64,000 nucleotides of DNA. Origin: Defluviitaleaceae bacterium (GTDB taxonomy: Bacteria > Bacillota > Clostridia > Lachnospirales > WRBF01). The notes under the pieces are model-generated. The model made no database searches, was not told the DNA's origin, and worked only from the letters and a program-made list of their open reading frames with translations. Positions 40,987 through 51,495 of this stretch are shown here, one piece after another; the first letter of the stretch is position 1; each line of letters starts with the position of its first letter. Position numbers and translations under genes: made by a program. Location of the stretch: NCBI GenBank assembly GCA_009784685.1, contig WRBF01000005.1:1-64000 (forward strand). The letters run 5' to 3'.

Positions 40987-42555
40987 ATGAAAACTGGAAG
41001 AAAATTTTTAGCAATAATGCTGACAGTAATATTTACAGTTACATTTATGCCTACAGGAGTATTTAATGCCAACTACGGCATAACTGTAACAATTAACGAT
41101 GCGCCGATAATATTTGAAGGGCAACAACCCGTTATAAGAGACGGGAGAACTCTAGTACCTGTACGTGGGGTATTTGAACAGATTGGCTTTGAAGTAAGCT
41201 GGAATAATGCCGCTCAGCAAGCGACATTATCAAATGGTCGCCAAACTTTCATATTAACGATCGGCAGCCGGAATTTCACGGTAAACGGTATGCAATCACA
41301 CCGTGTTCTTGAAGTACCTGCACAAATTATAGGCGGTTCAACTATGCTCCCGCTTCGTCCATTGATTGAAAGCATTGGCCTCCATTTGCAATGGGATGCT
41401 GCAACACGTACAATACATATAGGTGGATGGTCTGCGGCAGAAGGGTTTCCCGGAAGAGTTGCTATAGTGACTAATCCTGTTGAGCAAAACGAAGAAGAGT
41501 ACCGTTCTGCGGAGGCTCTTGTTGCAAGGTTTGGTGAGGATATGATTATCCATCGGACATGGCCTACTATGTTTGCGCAGGAAGGCGAAACGATGATTAG
41601 GATTCTTGAGGAAATCGCTTCTGACCCGGCTGTTAGGGTTTTGGTTATAAACCAAGCGGTTATCAACACGAATGCAGCTGTTGACAGGGTTCGTGAAATG
41701 CGTGGCGATGATATCTTCATCGTATATGCTCAACCTGCGGAAGATCCGATAGATGTTGCTGTAAGAGCCAACTTACTTTTTAACACCAACGACCCAGTAA
41801 TCGGCTATAAACTTGTTCACCAAGCAATTGCTATGGGCGCTGAGACAATTGCACATTATTCATTCCCGAGACATATGTCCGTGCCGCTTCTTGCAATGCG
41901 CCGTGACATTATGAGAGAAACTGCTATGGCAAATGGGCTTATGTTTGTTGAGCTTGCTGCGCCTGATCCAATGGGCAATGGCGGCATGCCTGCTACACAA
42001 ATGCATATAATGCAAGACCTGCGGAGGCAAGTAGAAACTTTTGGTGAAAACACGGCGTTCTTTGGAACTAACTGTGGCATGATGATTCCAATGATTGAGC
42101 AAGTAATTTCAACAGGTGCTATTTTCCCATCGCCTTGCTGTCCATCTCCATATCATGGCTTTCCAACTGCTTTAGACCTTGCTAGTCGTGTGCCTACCGG
42201 CGAATATGATGAGTGGAATGACCCTATAATGCGTATGCGTGCATTGCCGGAAGTGATTGATGAAATAAGATCTGAGATAGCCAGGAGAGGTGCTTCCGGA
42301 AGGCTTGCCACTTGGCCGGTTTCGGCAGGCATGTTATGGACACATGCCGGTGTTATGTATGGCATTGAATGGATGAATGGAAATGTGCCTACTGAGGTGG
42401 GTGTAATTGATATGAATGTTCTTGAAAATATCATGATGAATTACATTGAAGAGATAAGCGGTCAGCGTCTTGGCGTTGATCTTGAACCGCTCAATTTCCA
42501 AGGGCAGCTCATCCGTCATTATATTCTTGGCGTTATGGATTATCTTGTGTTTTAA
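40987..42555 (+). CDS. Secreted protein with copper amine oxidase-like N-terminal domain and DUF3798-like domain
   Basis: VTINDAPIIFEGQQPVIRDGRTLVPVRGVFEQIGFEVSWNNAAQQATL stalk domain; periplasmic-binding-like IVTNPVEQNEEEYRSAEALVARFGEDMIIHRTWP..., FPSPCCPSPYHGFP; RBS ggagg. Confidence 0.7.
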   Translation: MKTGRKFLAIMLTVIFTVTFMPTGVFNANYGITVTINDAPIIFEGQQPVIRDGRTLVPVRGVFEQIGFEVSWNNAAQQATLSNGRQTFILTIGSRNFTVNGMQSHRVLEVPAQIIGGSTMLPLRPLIESIGLHLQWDAATRTIHIGGWSAAEGFPGRVAIVTNPVEQNEEEYRSAEALVARFGEDMIIHRTWPTMFAQEGETMIRILEEIASDPAVRVLVINQAVINTNAAVDRVREMRGDDIFIVYAQPAEDPIDVAVRANLLFNTNDPVIGYKLVHQAIAMGAETIAHYSFPRHMSVPLLAMRRDIMRETAMANGLMFVELAAPDPMGNGGMPATQMHIMQDLRRQVETFGENTAFFGTNCGMMIPMIEQVISTGAIFPSPCCPSPYHGFPTALDLASRVPTGEYDEWNDPIMRMRALPEVIDEIRSEIARRGASGRLATWPVSAGMLWTHAGVMYGIEWMNGNVPTEVGVIDMNVLENIMMNYIEEISGQRLGVDLEPLNFQGQLIRHYILGVMDYLVF

Positions 42556-42579
42556 ATATAGTTTTATAGCCTTACATTA

Positions 42580-42620
42580 AAAAAATCGCCCAGGATACTT
42601 CTCCTAGGCGATTTTTTTAA
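42580..42620. terminator. Bidirectional terminator
   Basis: AAAAAATCGCCcAGGatacttctCCTaGGCGATTTTTTT. Confidence 0.9.
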
Positions 42621-42625
42621 TGTCC

Positions 42626-43252
42626 TTAATTAAGAGCCAACATATTATAATAAGTTACATCAACAATCTTATCATCCTCAAATAAAAACGAAAGCCTAAC
42701 CCCATCTTGCACATACGAAAACAAATTTAACATGTTTACATAGTCGTTTCCATACGCTGCAATCATATCATCATAGTTTGAGCCAAGGCTTATTCCTCTT
42801 TGTGTTGATGCAGAATCGTCCCTAAACACAATCGAAAGAACATAGTCGTTACCATTATGTGGGTAGGTGTCAATAATGAACCCTTCAAAGTAAAATATCC
42901 TGTCAATACCTTCAAAAGCGCAGCTTGGTGATTCAAACATATGAAGCGGTTCGCCCATTTTTTCCAAAACACCACTCATGTCATCGTTCATGTTAATTTG
43001 TACGCCGTTATGCGTAAAATAGAGTTTTTCAAGCTGAATATCCGCCGCCGCCGATCCTGATACGGTGTTATCACTGTCAAAATTATCATTAGTCGAAGGT
43101 GTCTCCGCCTCCGGCACAAAAATATGCCGGGCTTCATTTTGATTTGAATTGCAGCCCGAGAGCAATAAAGCTAAAATTATTATGGTCATCAAGCTAACCA
43201 TTAGTTTTGTCTTTGAAAGCATGTTAATTCCCCTATAAAACTTTATTTCCAT
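42626..43252 (-). CDS. Hypothetical lipoprotein
   Basis: Lipobox ALLLSGC; overlaps the upstream gene by 10 bp. Confidence 0.6.
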   Translation of the reverse strand: MEIKFYRGINMLSKTKLMVSLMTIIILALLLSGCNSNQNEARHIFVPEAETPSTNDNFDSDNTVSGSAAADIQLEKLYFTHNGVQINMNDDMSGVLEKMGEPLHMFESPSCAFEGIDRIFYFEGFIIDTYPHNGNDYVLSIVFRDDSASTQRGISLGSNYDDMIAAYGNDYVNMLNLFSYVQDGVRLSFLFEDDKIVDVTYYNMLALN

Positions 43253-44313
43253 CTAAACGTCAAGATTCTTCCATATTCTATAAATTCCCTCTGCTGCACT
43301 TCTTTAAGCCAATTATAAGCCCGAATTCTTTCATCCCAAAGTGCTGCATGTTCTTGTGATAAACGTCTGTCCGGTACATAGTTCTGTAAAATCTTGCCCA
43401 AAAAATCAGCAAGTTTTTCAGCACCGTAAACATTAAGATGCAGACCGCCGTTAAATGTATCGATTGAAAAATCAATGCCTATTTCATCTAAATGTTCAAG
43501 GGTGTTTATATACAAAAGCCCGTTTTCTTTGGCATAATGAACTATTTGTTCATCCCATGCACTGTGCCAATACGGATATAGGCTTGGGGCTTTAAAGAGA
43601 ACAAGTTTTATGTTGTTTTCACGGCATAAGGCGGTTATTCTTTCAAGATATTTAAAGCTTTTCTCGCCAAAACTATAGTCAGGAAGCCTCCTTCCCCCAG
43701 GGATAAACCCGGCAGGTCTAACATCAGCCCGCAACATATATCCGGCTATCCCAACCCTGCCTCGTCTAAAAAAATATCTAAAGTCATAAGCATTAATATC
43801 CCGCCATCTGTCATGAAAGCGAAACAGAGGGAATATGTAGCTTAGAACACTTTCCCCGTCTGTTGCGGATGCTTTTGCAGCACCTAATTTATATCTGGAA
43901 AAACGCATGCCATCAATATTTAAGCGATTATAAGCTTCATTTTGCGGCTCATCATATTTCATTGCAAGTACGCTAAGAACAACTACCGAAGGTGTTTCAA
44001 AGCGCAGAGTGTCCCTTAGGAGATAATAACTTTGCCAAATAAGCTGCTGTGGCGCACCTCGTATATGTGAGGATATTCCATAGTTTTTCCAAAGGATAAC
44101 CGGGGAAATATTGCTGTAAACTTCGCAATCGCCTATAAAAATAACATCATGCAGCTTAGGATCTTTGTAATACTCAGCTATCAGTGCCCCTTCAAAAATG
44201 CTTGACATGTACTTTGGAACTAGAAGTCTTTGCAATCCAAAAAAGATAGTGATGCATATAACAGCGAAAATTATTCGTTTGATATGTTTCATGTAACCAC
44301 CATCAAAGGTCAT
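43243..44313 (-). CDS. SGNH-like membrane-anchored protein of unknown function
   Basis: N-terminal TM; VIFIGDCEVYSNISPVILW block I-like and GGLHLNVYGAEKLADFL C-terminal H-block; start may be internal. Confidence 0.55.
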   Translation of the reverse strand: MTFDGGYMKHIKRIIFAVICITIFFGLQRLLVPKYMSSIFEGALIAEYYKDPKLHDVIFIGDCEVYSNISPVILWKNYGISSHIRGAPQQLIWQSYYLLRDTLRFETPSVVVLSVLAMKYDEPQNEAYNRLNIDGMRFSRYKLGAAKASATDGESVLSYIFPLFRFHDRWRDINAYDFRYFFRRGRVGIAGYMLRADVRPAGFIPGGRRLPDYSFGEKSFKYLERITALCRENNIKLVLFKAPSLYPYWHSAWDEQIVHYAKENGLLYINTLEHLDEIGIDFSIDTFNGGLHLNVYGAEKLADFLGKILQNYVPDRRLSQEHAALWDERIRAYNWLKEVQQREFIEYGRILTFRWK

Positions 44314-45926
44314 AAGAGAGGCTTAATCAAGCTGTGCTTCATACGATACTCCGGAACCCCTATCCCTACAATATTTTTAAACATGGATTTGAAATGTTTC
44401 TCATTGTCATAACCAACTTTTATCGCAATTACATCATCAGCAAATTTAGTCTCTTGCATCATTATTTTAGCCTTTTCCATACGAATATTGGTCATGTATT
44501 CGAAAATAGAAATCTTCTCGTTATCTGTAAATACTTTATGAAGATAATCAGGCGTTGAGCCTACTGTTATCGCAACCTTTTGAAGAGAGAATGATTCATA
44601 GTATTTTTCATTCACATATTCCTTGGTTTTTTCAATAAGCCCCATATCTGTTTCATTTTTTGCTTGTAATATATGATTACAGAAATTTTTTAATGAAACG
44701 GAAAGATAGTTATGTGCTTCATCAGCTGTTTTAAGTAGAAGCACTTCCTGTGACGGAAAGAACGTCGTGAAATTTGTATTTTTAAGTGTGTTTTGCTCAA
44801 GGGCATAACGGCTTATGGATATTAAAATATCCATAATTATTTTAGGTAAAAGACCGTTAGGTAAAGGCTCGCATTTCTTAAGTGCGCTAATAATTTCATC
44901 AAGAACCCTAATACAATATTCATATTCGCCTACAACAGCGGAATGAACAAGCCTGTCCTCTCGTTCAAAAGGGTATCTGTATGTTATTGTGTTTAATGGT
45001 TCGACATATTGAATTGGAATTACGGAATTATACCCAATTTTAAATTTATGGCGGAGAGCTCCGTCTGCTTCTTTATAAGAAGTTGCGATATCAGTTACAT
45101 CGCTATATGAATTGCCAACACCTATCGAAACTCTTGTATTTGCGCTTTTATGAATATCATCTTTAAGTTGTTCACACATTTCAACTATTTCTTCGAGATC
45201 ATATTGACCGCCTAAAATTACCGCAATTGAGTTAAGGCTTGCAAGATATGCTTTATGATTTTTATCAGCCAGTGCTGCTTTAACTATTGAGAATACTTTA
45301 TGTGAATAAACCTGTTTTTCCATTTCAGTCAACGCAAGTATTATTTTTTTAAAATGATCAATGCGAACAACAAAAACAGAGTAGGGCGGTTCTAAATCTA
45401 TGTTAAAATAACGCATACTTTCGTTAATTTCGTTAGCATTTGTTAGGTTGCCGTAAAGAATGTTGTCAAGAAACATGTTTTCAAACATCAGCACATTCTT
45501 TTTATAGTCATCAGCAAATGCTTTTTCAGTTTGAACCATTTCTTCGTATTGTTTGAAGAATTGTATAACTTTTGTAAAGCTGCGCACAAAGTCTGCCTGT
45601 TTAACCGGTTTGAACATATAGTCGATAACGCCATATTCAAGGCTTTTTTTTAGGTAATCAGTATCACTTAAACTGGAATAGAGCAAAAAGCCTACGTTTG
45701 AAAAGCTATCGTTAACTTCTTTGATAGTAGTTGCGCCATGTATGCCAAAAAAACGTATATCGGCAATTATAATGGTAGATTCATTACCTGAAATATGTTT
45801 ACTAATGTTAATTTGTGGATTTGAAATGCTTGAAATATTTTTTATTTCAGGAAAGGAATGCCGTATATGAGCTGTAAAATTTTTAATAACTTCCGGGTCT
45901 TTTTCAGCTATTAATACGTTTAGCAT
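44310..45926 (-). CDS. Response regulator with AraC-type DNA-binding domain
   Basis: N-terminal REC (LIAEKDPEVIKNF...IIIADIRF...LEYGVIDYMFKPVK); C-terminal AraC HTH (SLQKVAITVGSTPDYLHKVFTDNEKISIFEYMTNIRMEKAKIMM). Confidence 0.9.
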   Translation of the reverse strand: MLNVLIAEKDPEVIKNFTAHIRHSFPEIKNISSISNPQINISKHISGNESTIIIADIRFFGIHGATTIKEVNDSFSNVGFLLYSSLSDTDYLKKSLEYGVIDYMFKPVKQADFVRSFTKVIQFFKQYEEMVQTEKAFADDYKKNVLMFENMFLDNILYGNLTNANEINESMRYFNIDLEPPYSVFVVRIDHFKKIILALTEMEKQVYSHKVFSIVKAALADKNHKAYLASLNSIAVILGGQYDLEEIVEMCEQLKDDIHKSANTRVSIGVGNSYSDVTDIATSYKEADGALRHKFKIGYNSVIPIQYVEPLNTITYRYPFEREDRLVHSAVVGEYEYCIRVLDEIISALKKCEPLPNGLLPKIIMDILISISRYALEQNTLKNTNFTTFFPSQEVLLLKTADEAHNYLSVSLKNFCNHILQAKNETDMGLIEKTKEYVNEKYYESFSLQKVAITVGSTPDYLHKVFTDNEKISIFEYMTNIRMEKAKIMMQETKFADDVIAIKVGYDNEKHFKSMFKNIVGIGVPEYRMKHSLIKPLL

Positions 45927-46140
45927 GACATAGCCTCCTTTTAAAACTGTACACTTGATTTTTCCCCGATTTATGTTAATATTATACAGGCGATTAAGCT
46001 GTTTAGCAAGTCAGAATTCATAAGGCAGATTTCAAATTCTTTATTTTTGATTCTGATTTTTGATATAGGGCGTATTCCCGCTATCATGAATGCACAGATT
46101 TTCAGTGGATTTTGTGCTAATCAAGGCAAAAATTTGCATA

Positions 46141-46222
46141 AATTCAGTGCTTTTGTCTACAGCAAAAGCGGCTAACGCCGTCGGGCTTCTTTCCGATGCG
46201 TACTGAGCGCATTGCAAGGGTA
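46141..46222. repeat. Partial copy of repeat family B
   Basis: aattcagtgcttttgtctacagcaaaagcggctaacgccgtcgggcttctttccgat shared with 5-60; ends ATTGCAAGGGTAA. Confidence 0.75.
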
Positions 46223-46314
46223 ACGAAGAGAGACACTAAATCCACAAAAAAATGGGCGTTTAAGGCGTTTAGGTCGTTTAAGCTAGTGGGAACATGCCCG
46301 AGAGAGGAAATTGA

Positions 46315-47064
46315 ATGAAATACATTGTAATGGATCTTGAGTATAATCAGCCGTTTGCTTGGGGCAAAGAAACAGATGTAAAAGTTATTGCGAATTGCCC
46401 TTGTGAAATTATACAGATTGGCATTGTGATAATGTCTGAAGATTTTGAAATTATAGATAAAAAGGGCTTTTTGATAAAACCAAATCTTTATCCAAGGTTA
46501 CACCCGTTTGTTAAAAAAATAACCGGTCTTAGTATTAGGACTCTTAGGAAGCAGAAGCTTTTCACAGAAATATATGATGAAATCTATTCGCATATAAAAG
46601 GTGAGGATAATACTTTTTGTGTTTGGGGTGGAACTGATATAAAGGAGTTTTCCAGAAATATCCTTTACTATGGGCTTGATTATCAAGATATGCCAACTAA
46701 ATATATAGATGCGCAAACCCTTGCCTCTCGATATTTGAATCAGCCTACTAATAAAGACATTGGTCTTAAAAATGCTGTTACAATGTTTGATCTTCCGGAA
46801 GAAATGCCGTTTCATGATGCCCTTTGCGATGCTGTGTACACTGCCGAGGTTTTTAAAATAGTACAAAATGACGAGATGCAGGTAAATACATTCAAAGTTG
46901 ACCAATATCTTCCACAGGAAAAAGGGATTATAAAAAAGCTTAACAGCGGTGCATTATATGATGTAGTTGAAAAAGATCTGGGTCGTAAACTTACTCAGAA
47001 GGAAAAAACGCTGTTCAAAAAGATATACAACTTAGGTAAGCAAAGAATGTTTGACGTGAAGTAA
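46315..47064 (+). CDS. DnaQ-like 3'-5' exonuclease
   Basis: IVMDLEYNQP, HPFVKKITGLS, HDALCDAVYTAEVF exonuclease motifs. Confidence 0.85.
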   Translation: MKYIVMDLEYNQPFAWGKETDVKVIANCPCEIIQIGIVIMSEDFEIIDKKGFLIKPNLYPRLHPFVKKITGLSIRTLRKQKLFTEIYDEIYSHIKGEDNTFCVWGGTDIKEFSRNILYYGLDYQDMPTKYIDAQTLASRYLNQPTNKDIGLKNAVTMFDLPEEMPFHDALCDAVYTAEVFKIVQNDEMQVNTFKVDQYLPQEKGIIKKLNSGALYDVVEKDLGRKLTQKEKTLFKKIYNLGKQRMFDVK

Positions 47065-47075
47065 GGATTTTAAAA

Positions 47076-48116
47076 ATGTCAGGATCATCATTTGGTAAAT
47101 TATTCAAAATTACAACTTGGGGCGAAAGCCACGGATTAGCTGTTGGAGTTTGTATTGACGGCTGTCCTGCCGGGCTTTCACTTTACGTTGAAGATATACA
47201 GAAACATCTTGATCGGCGAAAGCCGGGCAGCGGTGAGTTTTCGACCGTTCGAAAAGAAGATGATAAAGTAAAAATACTTTCCGGCGTTTTTGAGGATAAA
47301 ACAATAGGAAGCCCTATTTCGGTTATAATAGAAAACGAGGGGGCTAATAGCAATGATTATAATAATTTGAAGGATATATATCGCCCAGGTCATGCGGATT
47401 ACACCTACGAGGCAAAGTATGGGATAAGAGACTATCGAGGCGGCGGACGCGCCTCCGGAAGGGAAACCGCCGCAAGGGTTGCTGCCGGGGCGGTTGCCTT
47501 AAAGCTCTTAAGCCTTTGGGGTATAGAAGTAAATGCATTTGCTATTGAAATGGCAGGAGCACCTGTCGATAAATCCGCAGAAAGTCTCAAAGCTATCAAA
47601 GAACAGGGTGACTCAGCCGGGGGGATAATAGAGTGCGTTGTTAAGGGAGTTCCAGCCGGAATAGGCGAGCCTGTTTTTGATAAACTTGATGCAGTTTTAG
47701 CCCAGGCTGTTTTTTCAATCGGCGGTGTTAAAGGGCTTGAGTTTGGATCAGGGTTTTCCTCCGCAAATATGTTAGGCTCTGTATGCAATGACAGTTTTTA
47801 TTATGATGAGACAGTAAAAAAGCGCACTAACAATTCCGGCGGGGTTTTAGGCGGGATATCAGATGGTTCGGATATTGTATTCCGAGCGGCTATAAAGCCC
47901 GTGCCATCTATTGAAATAGAGCAGGAAACAATAAATAATAAAAATGAGTCTGTTAAAATTTCTGTGGAAGGTCGGCATGATGTTACCGCAGTGCCAAGAA
48001 TTATTCCTGTTATTGAGGCAATGGCAGCTATCGTAATCGTTGATTATATGCTTCAAAATTTGGGTGCAAAACTTGATTATCTATTGATTGACAACATGAA
48101 GGGACAGAAAAAGTGA
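47076..48116 (+). CDS. aroC: Chorismate synthase
   Basis: SSFGKLFKITTWGESHGLAVGVCIDGCPAGL; RPGHADYTYEAKYGIRDYRGGGRASGRETAARVAAGA. Confidence 0.98.
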   Translation: MSGSSFGKLFKITTWGESHGLAVGVCIDGCPAGLSLYVEDIQKHLDRRKPGSGEFSTVRKEDDKVKILSGVFEDKTIGSPISVIIENEGANSNDYNNLKDIYRPGHADYTYEAKYGIRDYRGGGRASGRETAARVAAGAVALKLLSLWGIEVNAFAIEMAGAPVDKSAESLKAIKEQGDSAGGIIECVVKGVPAGIGEPVFDKLDAVLAQAVFSIGGVKGLEFGSGFSSANMLGSVCNDSFYYDETVKKRTNNSGGVLGGISDGSDIVFRAAIKPVPSIEIEQETINNKNESVKISVEGRHDVTAVPRIIPVIEAMAAIVIVDYMLQNLGAKLDYLLIDNMKGQKK

Positions 48117-49381
48117 ATAAATTAAATTCAAAAGTTACTGATGAAATGAACTTCTATAAAGGCTTAAATCCAGGGCAGCTGCTTAAAGAATTCGGCTCTC
48201 CGCTTTATGTTTATAATGAATCTATACTTCGTGACAGATGCCGTGAAATGTTGAATCTTGTTGATTATAATGAGTTTACAGTAAGTTTCTCTTCAAAGGC
48301 AAACAGCAATCTTGCTGTTTTAGAAGTCGTTCAAAGTGAAGGGCTTAAAATTGATGCTATGTCGCCCGGTGAAGCTTTAATCGGGTTTAAAGCGGGTTTT
48401 AGGTCGGAAGATATTTTGTATGTTTGCAACAATATAGCAGTTGAAGAAATGAAGTTTGTTGCTGAAAAGGGAATGATAATCGGTGTTGATTCGATCAGCC
48501 AGCTTAGAGCTTGGGGTAAAGTTAACCCCGGTGGGAAAGTCTTTGTTAGATTTAACCCCGGTATTGGCACAGGTCATAACGAAAAGGTGATTACAGGCGG
48601 CGAAAACACAAAATTTGGTATTGATGCTGAGGATGTGAAGGAAGTTGCAAATGCCGTTAAAGAGTTTAACTTAAAGTTAATAGGGATAAATCAACATGTT
48701 GGCTCGTTATTTATGAAAGGTGATGTATTCATTGAAGGAGCAAGGAATTTGATTGAAACGGCGAAAAAGTTTGATAGCATTGAGTTTATCAACTTAGGAG
48801 GCGGATTTGGTATTCCTTATAATAAACAAAACGGAGAGCTGCCCATTGACCTTGAAGAAATGGGTAAAATGATCTTAGAGCTTATAAATCAGTTTAATTC
48901 CGAAATTGGCAGATCACTTAAATACATCATTGAGCCGGGAAGGTATATTGCTGCGGAATGTGGTGTGCTGTTGGGGCAGGTTAATACCGTAAAAACGAGC
49001 GGGGGTAAAAAATATATCGGGACGGATATTGGCTTTAACGTTCTTGCGCGCCCTGTAATGTATGACTCTTACCATGATATTGAAGTCTATCGAGAATGCG
49101 AAGCATGTTCTGAAAAGCATGAAAAGGTCAATATCGTAGGAAATATTTGTGAATCCGGGGATGTAATTGCCGCTGAACGGATGTTGCCAGAGATATTTGA
49201 AGATGATATAATTGCTGTGTTAGATGCCGGTGCTTATGGACATGTAATGAGTTCAAATTACAACTTCCGCCTACGTCCTGCCGAGGTGCTTATACGTGAA
49301 AGCGGAGAAGCGGTTCTTGTTAGAGAAAGAGATACTATTTGCGATATTTTAAACAAATACAAACCAATTGGTTTTAAATAA
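48113..49381 (+). CDS. lysA: Diaminopimelate decarboxylase
   Basis: GSPLYVYNE, SSKANSNLAVL, HVGSLF, EPGRYIAAECGVLL, CESGD motifs; overlaps aroC. Confidence 0.95.
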   Translation: MNKLNSKVTDEMNFYKGLNPGQLLKEFGSPLYVYNESILRDRCREMLNLVDYNEFTVSFSSKANSNLAVLEVVQSEGLKIDAMSPGEALIGFKAGFRSEDILYVCNNIAVEEMKFVAEKGMIIGVDSISQLRAWGKVNPGGKVFVRFNPGIGTGHNEKVITGGENTKFGIDAEDVKEVANAVKEFNLKLIGINQHVGSLFMKGDVFIEGARNLIETAKKFDSIEFINLGGGFGIPYNKQNGELPIDLEEMGKMILELINQFNSEIGRSLKYIIEPGRYIAAECGVLLGQVNTVKTSGGKKYIGTDIGFNVLARPVMYDSYHDIEVYRECEACSEKHEKVNIVGNICESGDVIAAERMLPEIFEDDIIAVLDAGAYGHVMSSNYNFRLRPAEVLIRESGEAVLVRERDTICDILNKYKPIGFK

Positions 49382-49412
49382 ATTGCAAGCATTTCAAGGG
49401 GGAATTGAAATT

Positions 49413-50048
49413 ATGAAACCGATGGAAAAACACCGCTCTCAATTGGCTGCGGAAGTAATCAAAGGTTTAATCAAAAGAAACATGGAAGGTTTTTATTGCG
49501 TGACAAAGGAAGATGCACTTAAAAAAGCACTGGAACTTGTTAAGACCGGAAGCAGTGTATCTTATGGTGGCTCAATGAGCGTCAAGCAGGTTGGAATTCT
49601 TGATGCACTTAGAAGCGGAGATTATAATTTGTTCGACCGTGACGAAGCAAAAACGCCCGAAGAAAGAGAAAAAATTCAATTTGAGACGTTCGGATGTGAT
49701 TATTATTTCATGAGCACAAATGCTATAACTGTTGACGGTGAGCTTATTAATGTCGATGGCATAGGAAATAGAATTGCGGCTATGATTTATGGTCCTAGGT
49801 GTGTTATAATAATTGCAGGCATGAATAAAGTGGTTATGGACGTAGAACAAGGTTTATCACGTGCTAGAAACACGGCTGCTCCGCCGAACTGTATTAGGCT
49901 TTCATATGATAACCCATGTTCTTCTATTGGACTATGTCAAGACTGCTTAAAGGATACTTGCATATGCAGCCATACCGTTATAACACGCCGAAGCAGGGAT
50001 GATGGGCGAATAAAAGTTATATTAGTTGGGGAAGAGCTGGGCTTTTAA
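49413..50048 (+). CDS. LUD-domain protein (YkgG/LutC-like)
   Basis: GGSMSVKQVGILDALRSGDYNLFDRD...STNAITVDGELINVDGIGNRIAAMIYGPRCVIIIAGMNKVV. Confidence 0.85.
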   Translation: MKPMEKHRSQLAAEVIKGLIKRNMEGFYCVTKEDALKKALELVKTGSSVSYGGSMSVKQVGILDALRSGDYNLFDRDEAKTPEEREKIQFETFGCDYYFMSTNAITVDGELINVDGIGNRIAAMIYGPRCVIIIAGMNKVVMDVEQGLSRARNTAAPPNCIRLSYDNPCSSIGLCQDCLKDTCICSHTVITRRSRDDGRIKVILVGEELGF

Positions 50049-50205
50049 TTAACAAATTATTGATGTATATTCCAAAGTTTCCAAAGTGAAAAAAGGACAG
50101 AGGTCAGTGGTCGGTTTTCCATCCGTATTTTGATTGATGATGCTATGGTTAGAAAGCTGACTACTGATCACTGATTCTTAAAAAATAAAAGGAGGCAACA
50201 CCATC

Positions 50206-51393
50206 ATGCAAATTTCAAAAAGAATTGAAGCAATGCAGTTTTCACCTATTCGTAAGCTTGTTCCTTTTGCTGAAGCTGCGAAAAAACAAGGCAAAAAAGT
50301 TTATCACTTAAATATCGGTCAGCCTGATATTGAAACGCCGCAAGAATTTTTTGATGCGGTTAAAAACTTTGATGCAAAAGTTCTTGAATATGCTTTTTCA
50401 CAAGGCATTCCTGAGCTTATCGACTCTTTTATTGAATATTACAAATTGTTTGACCTTAACTATGAAAAAGATGAAATATTGATAACAAATGGCGGAAGTG
50501 AAGCAGTATTTTTTGCATTAGTAGCTACTTGCGATTATGGCGATGAAGTTTTAGTGCCAGAGCCATTCTATACAAACTATAACAGCTTCTCGAAATCAGC
50601 AGGTGCAGTTGTTGTTCCTGTTGCTACAAGTGCTGAAAATGGATTTAAGCTTCCTGATATTTCTGTATTTGAAAGCAAAATCACTCCTAAAACAAAAGCT
50701 ATCATGCTTTCAAACCCAGGCAACCCAACAGGTGCTTGCTATGATATGGCAGACATGGAAAAGATCAAAAATCTTGCTATTAAGCATGATCTTTATATAA
50801 TTGCTGACGAAGTTTACAAAGAAATGATTTATGATGGACATAAATTCACAAGCTTTACGCAAATGGAAGGTCTTGAAGAAAGAGTTATTCTTACAGACTC
50901 AATCTCTAAGCGTTACAGTGCGTGTGGTGCGAGAATTGGGTGCGTTGCTAGTAAAAACAAAGCGTTAATGGCGCAAATACTTAAACTTTGCCAAGGAAGG
51001 CTTTGCGTTGCTACTATCGAACAAATTGGTGCGGCGGCTCTTGCCAGAGTTGCTCCTTCGTACATGGAAAATGTTGTTAAAGAGTACGAAAAACGCAGAA
51101 ATGTGTGTTTTGCAGCTCTTCAAGAAATGGAAGGCGTTACTTGCCAAAAACCAAACGGCGCATTCTATATAATGGCTGATTTGCCTGTTAAGGATACTGA
51201 TGACTTCTGTGAGTGGCTTCTTAAAGAATTCCATGTAAATAATGAAACAGTAATGTTTGCTCCAGGCAGCGGATTTTACGCAACAGAAGGCAAAGGCAAG
51301 AATCAAATAAGAATTTCTTATGTCCTTGAAGAAGAATCTCTTAAAAAGGCTATGAATGTCTTGAAAGAAGCTTTAAAAGCTTACAATAAATAA
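50206..51393 (+). CDS. PLP-dependent aminotransferase, class I/II (aspartate aminotransferase-like)
   Basis: LNIGQPDIETPQEF, NPGNPTGACYDM, DEVYKEMIYDG, DSISKRYSACGARIGCV (PLP lysine). Confidence 0.92.
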   Translation: MQISKRIEAMQFSPIRKLVPFAEAAKKQGKKVYHLNIGQPDIETPQEFFDAVKNFDAKVLEYAFSQGIPELIDSFIEYYKLFDLNYEKDEILITNGGSEAVFFALVATCDYGDEVLVPEPFYTNYNSFSKSAGAVVVPVATSAENGFKLPDISVFESKITPKTKAIMLSNPGNPTGACYDMADMEKIKNLAIKHDLYIIADEVYKEMIYDGHKFTSFTQMEGLEERVILTDSISKRYSACGARIGCVASKNKALMAQILKLCQGRLCVATIEQIGAAALARVAPSYMENVVKEYEKRRNVCFAALQEMEGVTCQKPNGAFYIMADLPVKDTDDFCEWLLKEFHVNNETVMFAPGSGFYATEGKGKNQIRISYVLEEESLKKAMNVLKEALKAYNK

Positions 51394-51451
51394 TTGACAA
51401 CTAATTAGTTCTGTGATAATATAACTTCGCTTGAGGCGGTTAGTCCGTCTC

Positions 51452-51492
51452 ATACCAACTTACAACCTAAACTATGGGCTGTAAGTTGGTAT
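51452..51492 (+). other. Strong hairpin immediately upstream of tRNA-Leu
   Basis: ATACCAACTTACA-acctaaactatgggc-TGTAAGTTGGTAT. Confidence 0.6.
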
Positions 51493-51495
51493 TTA

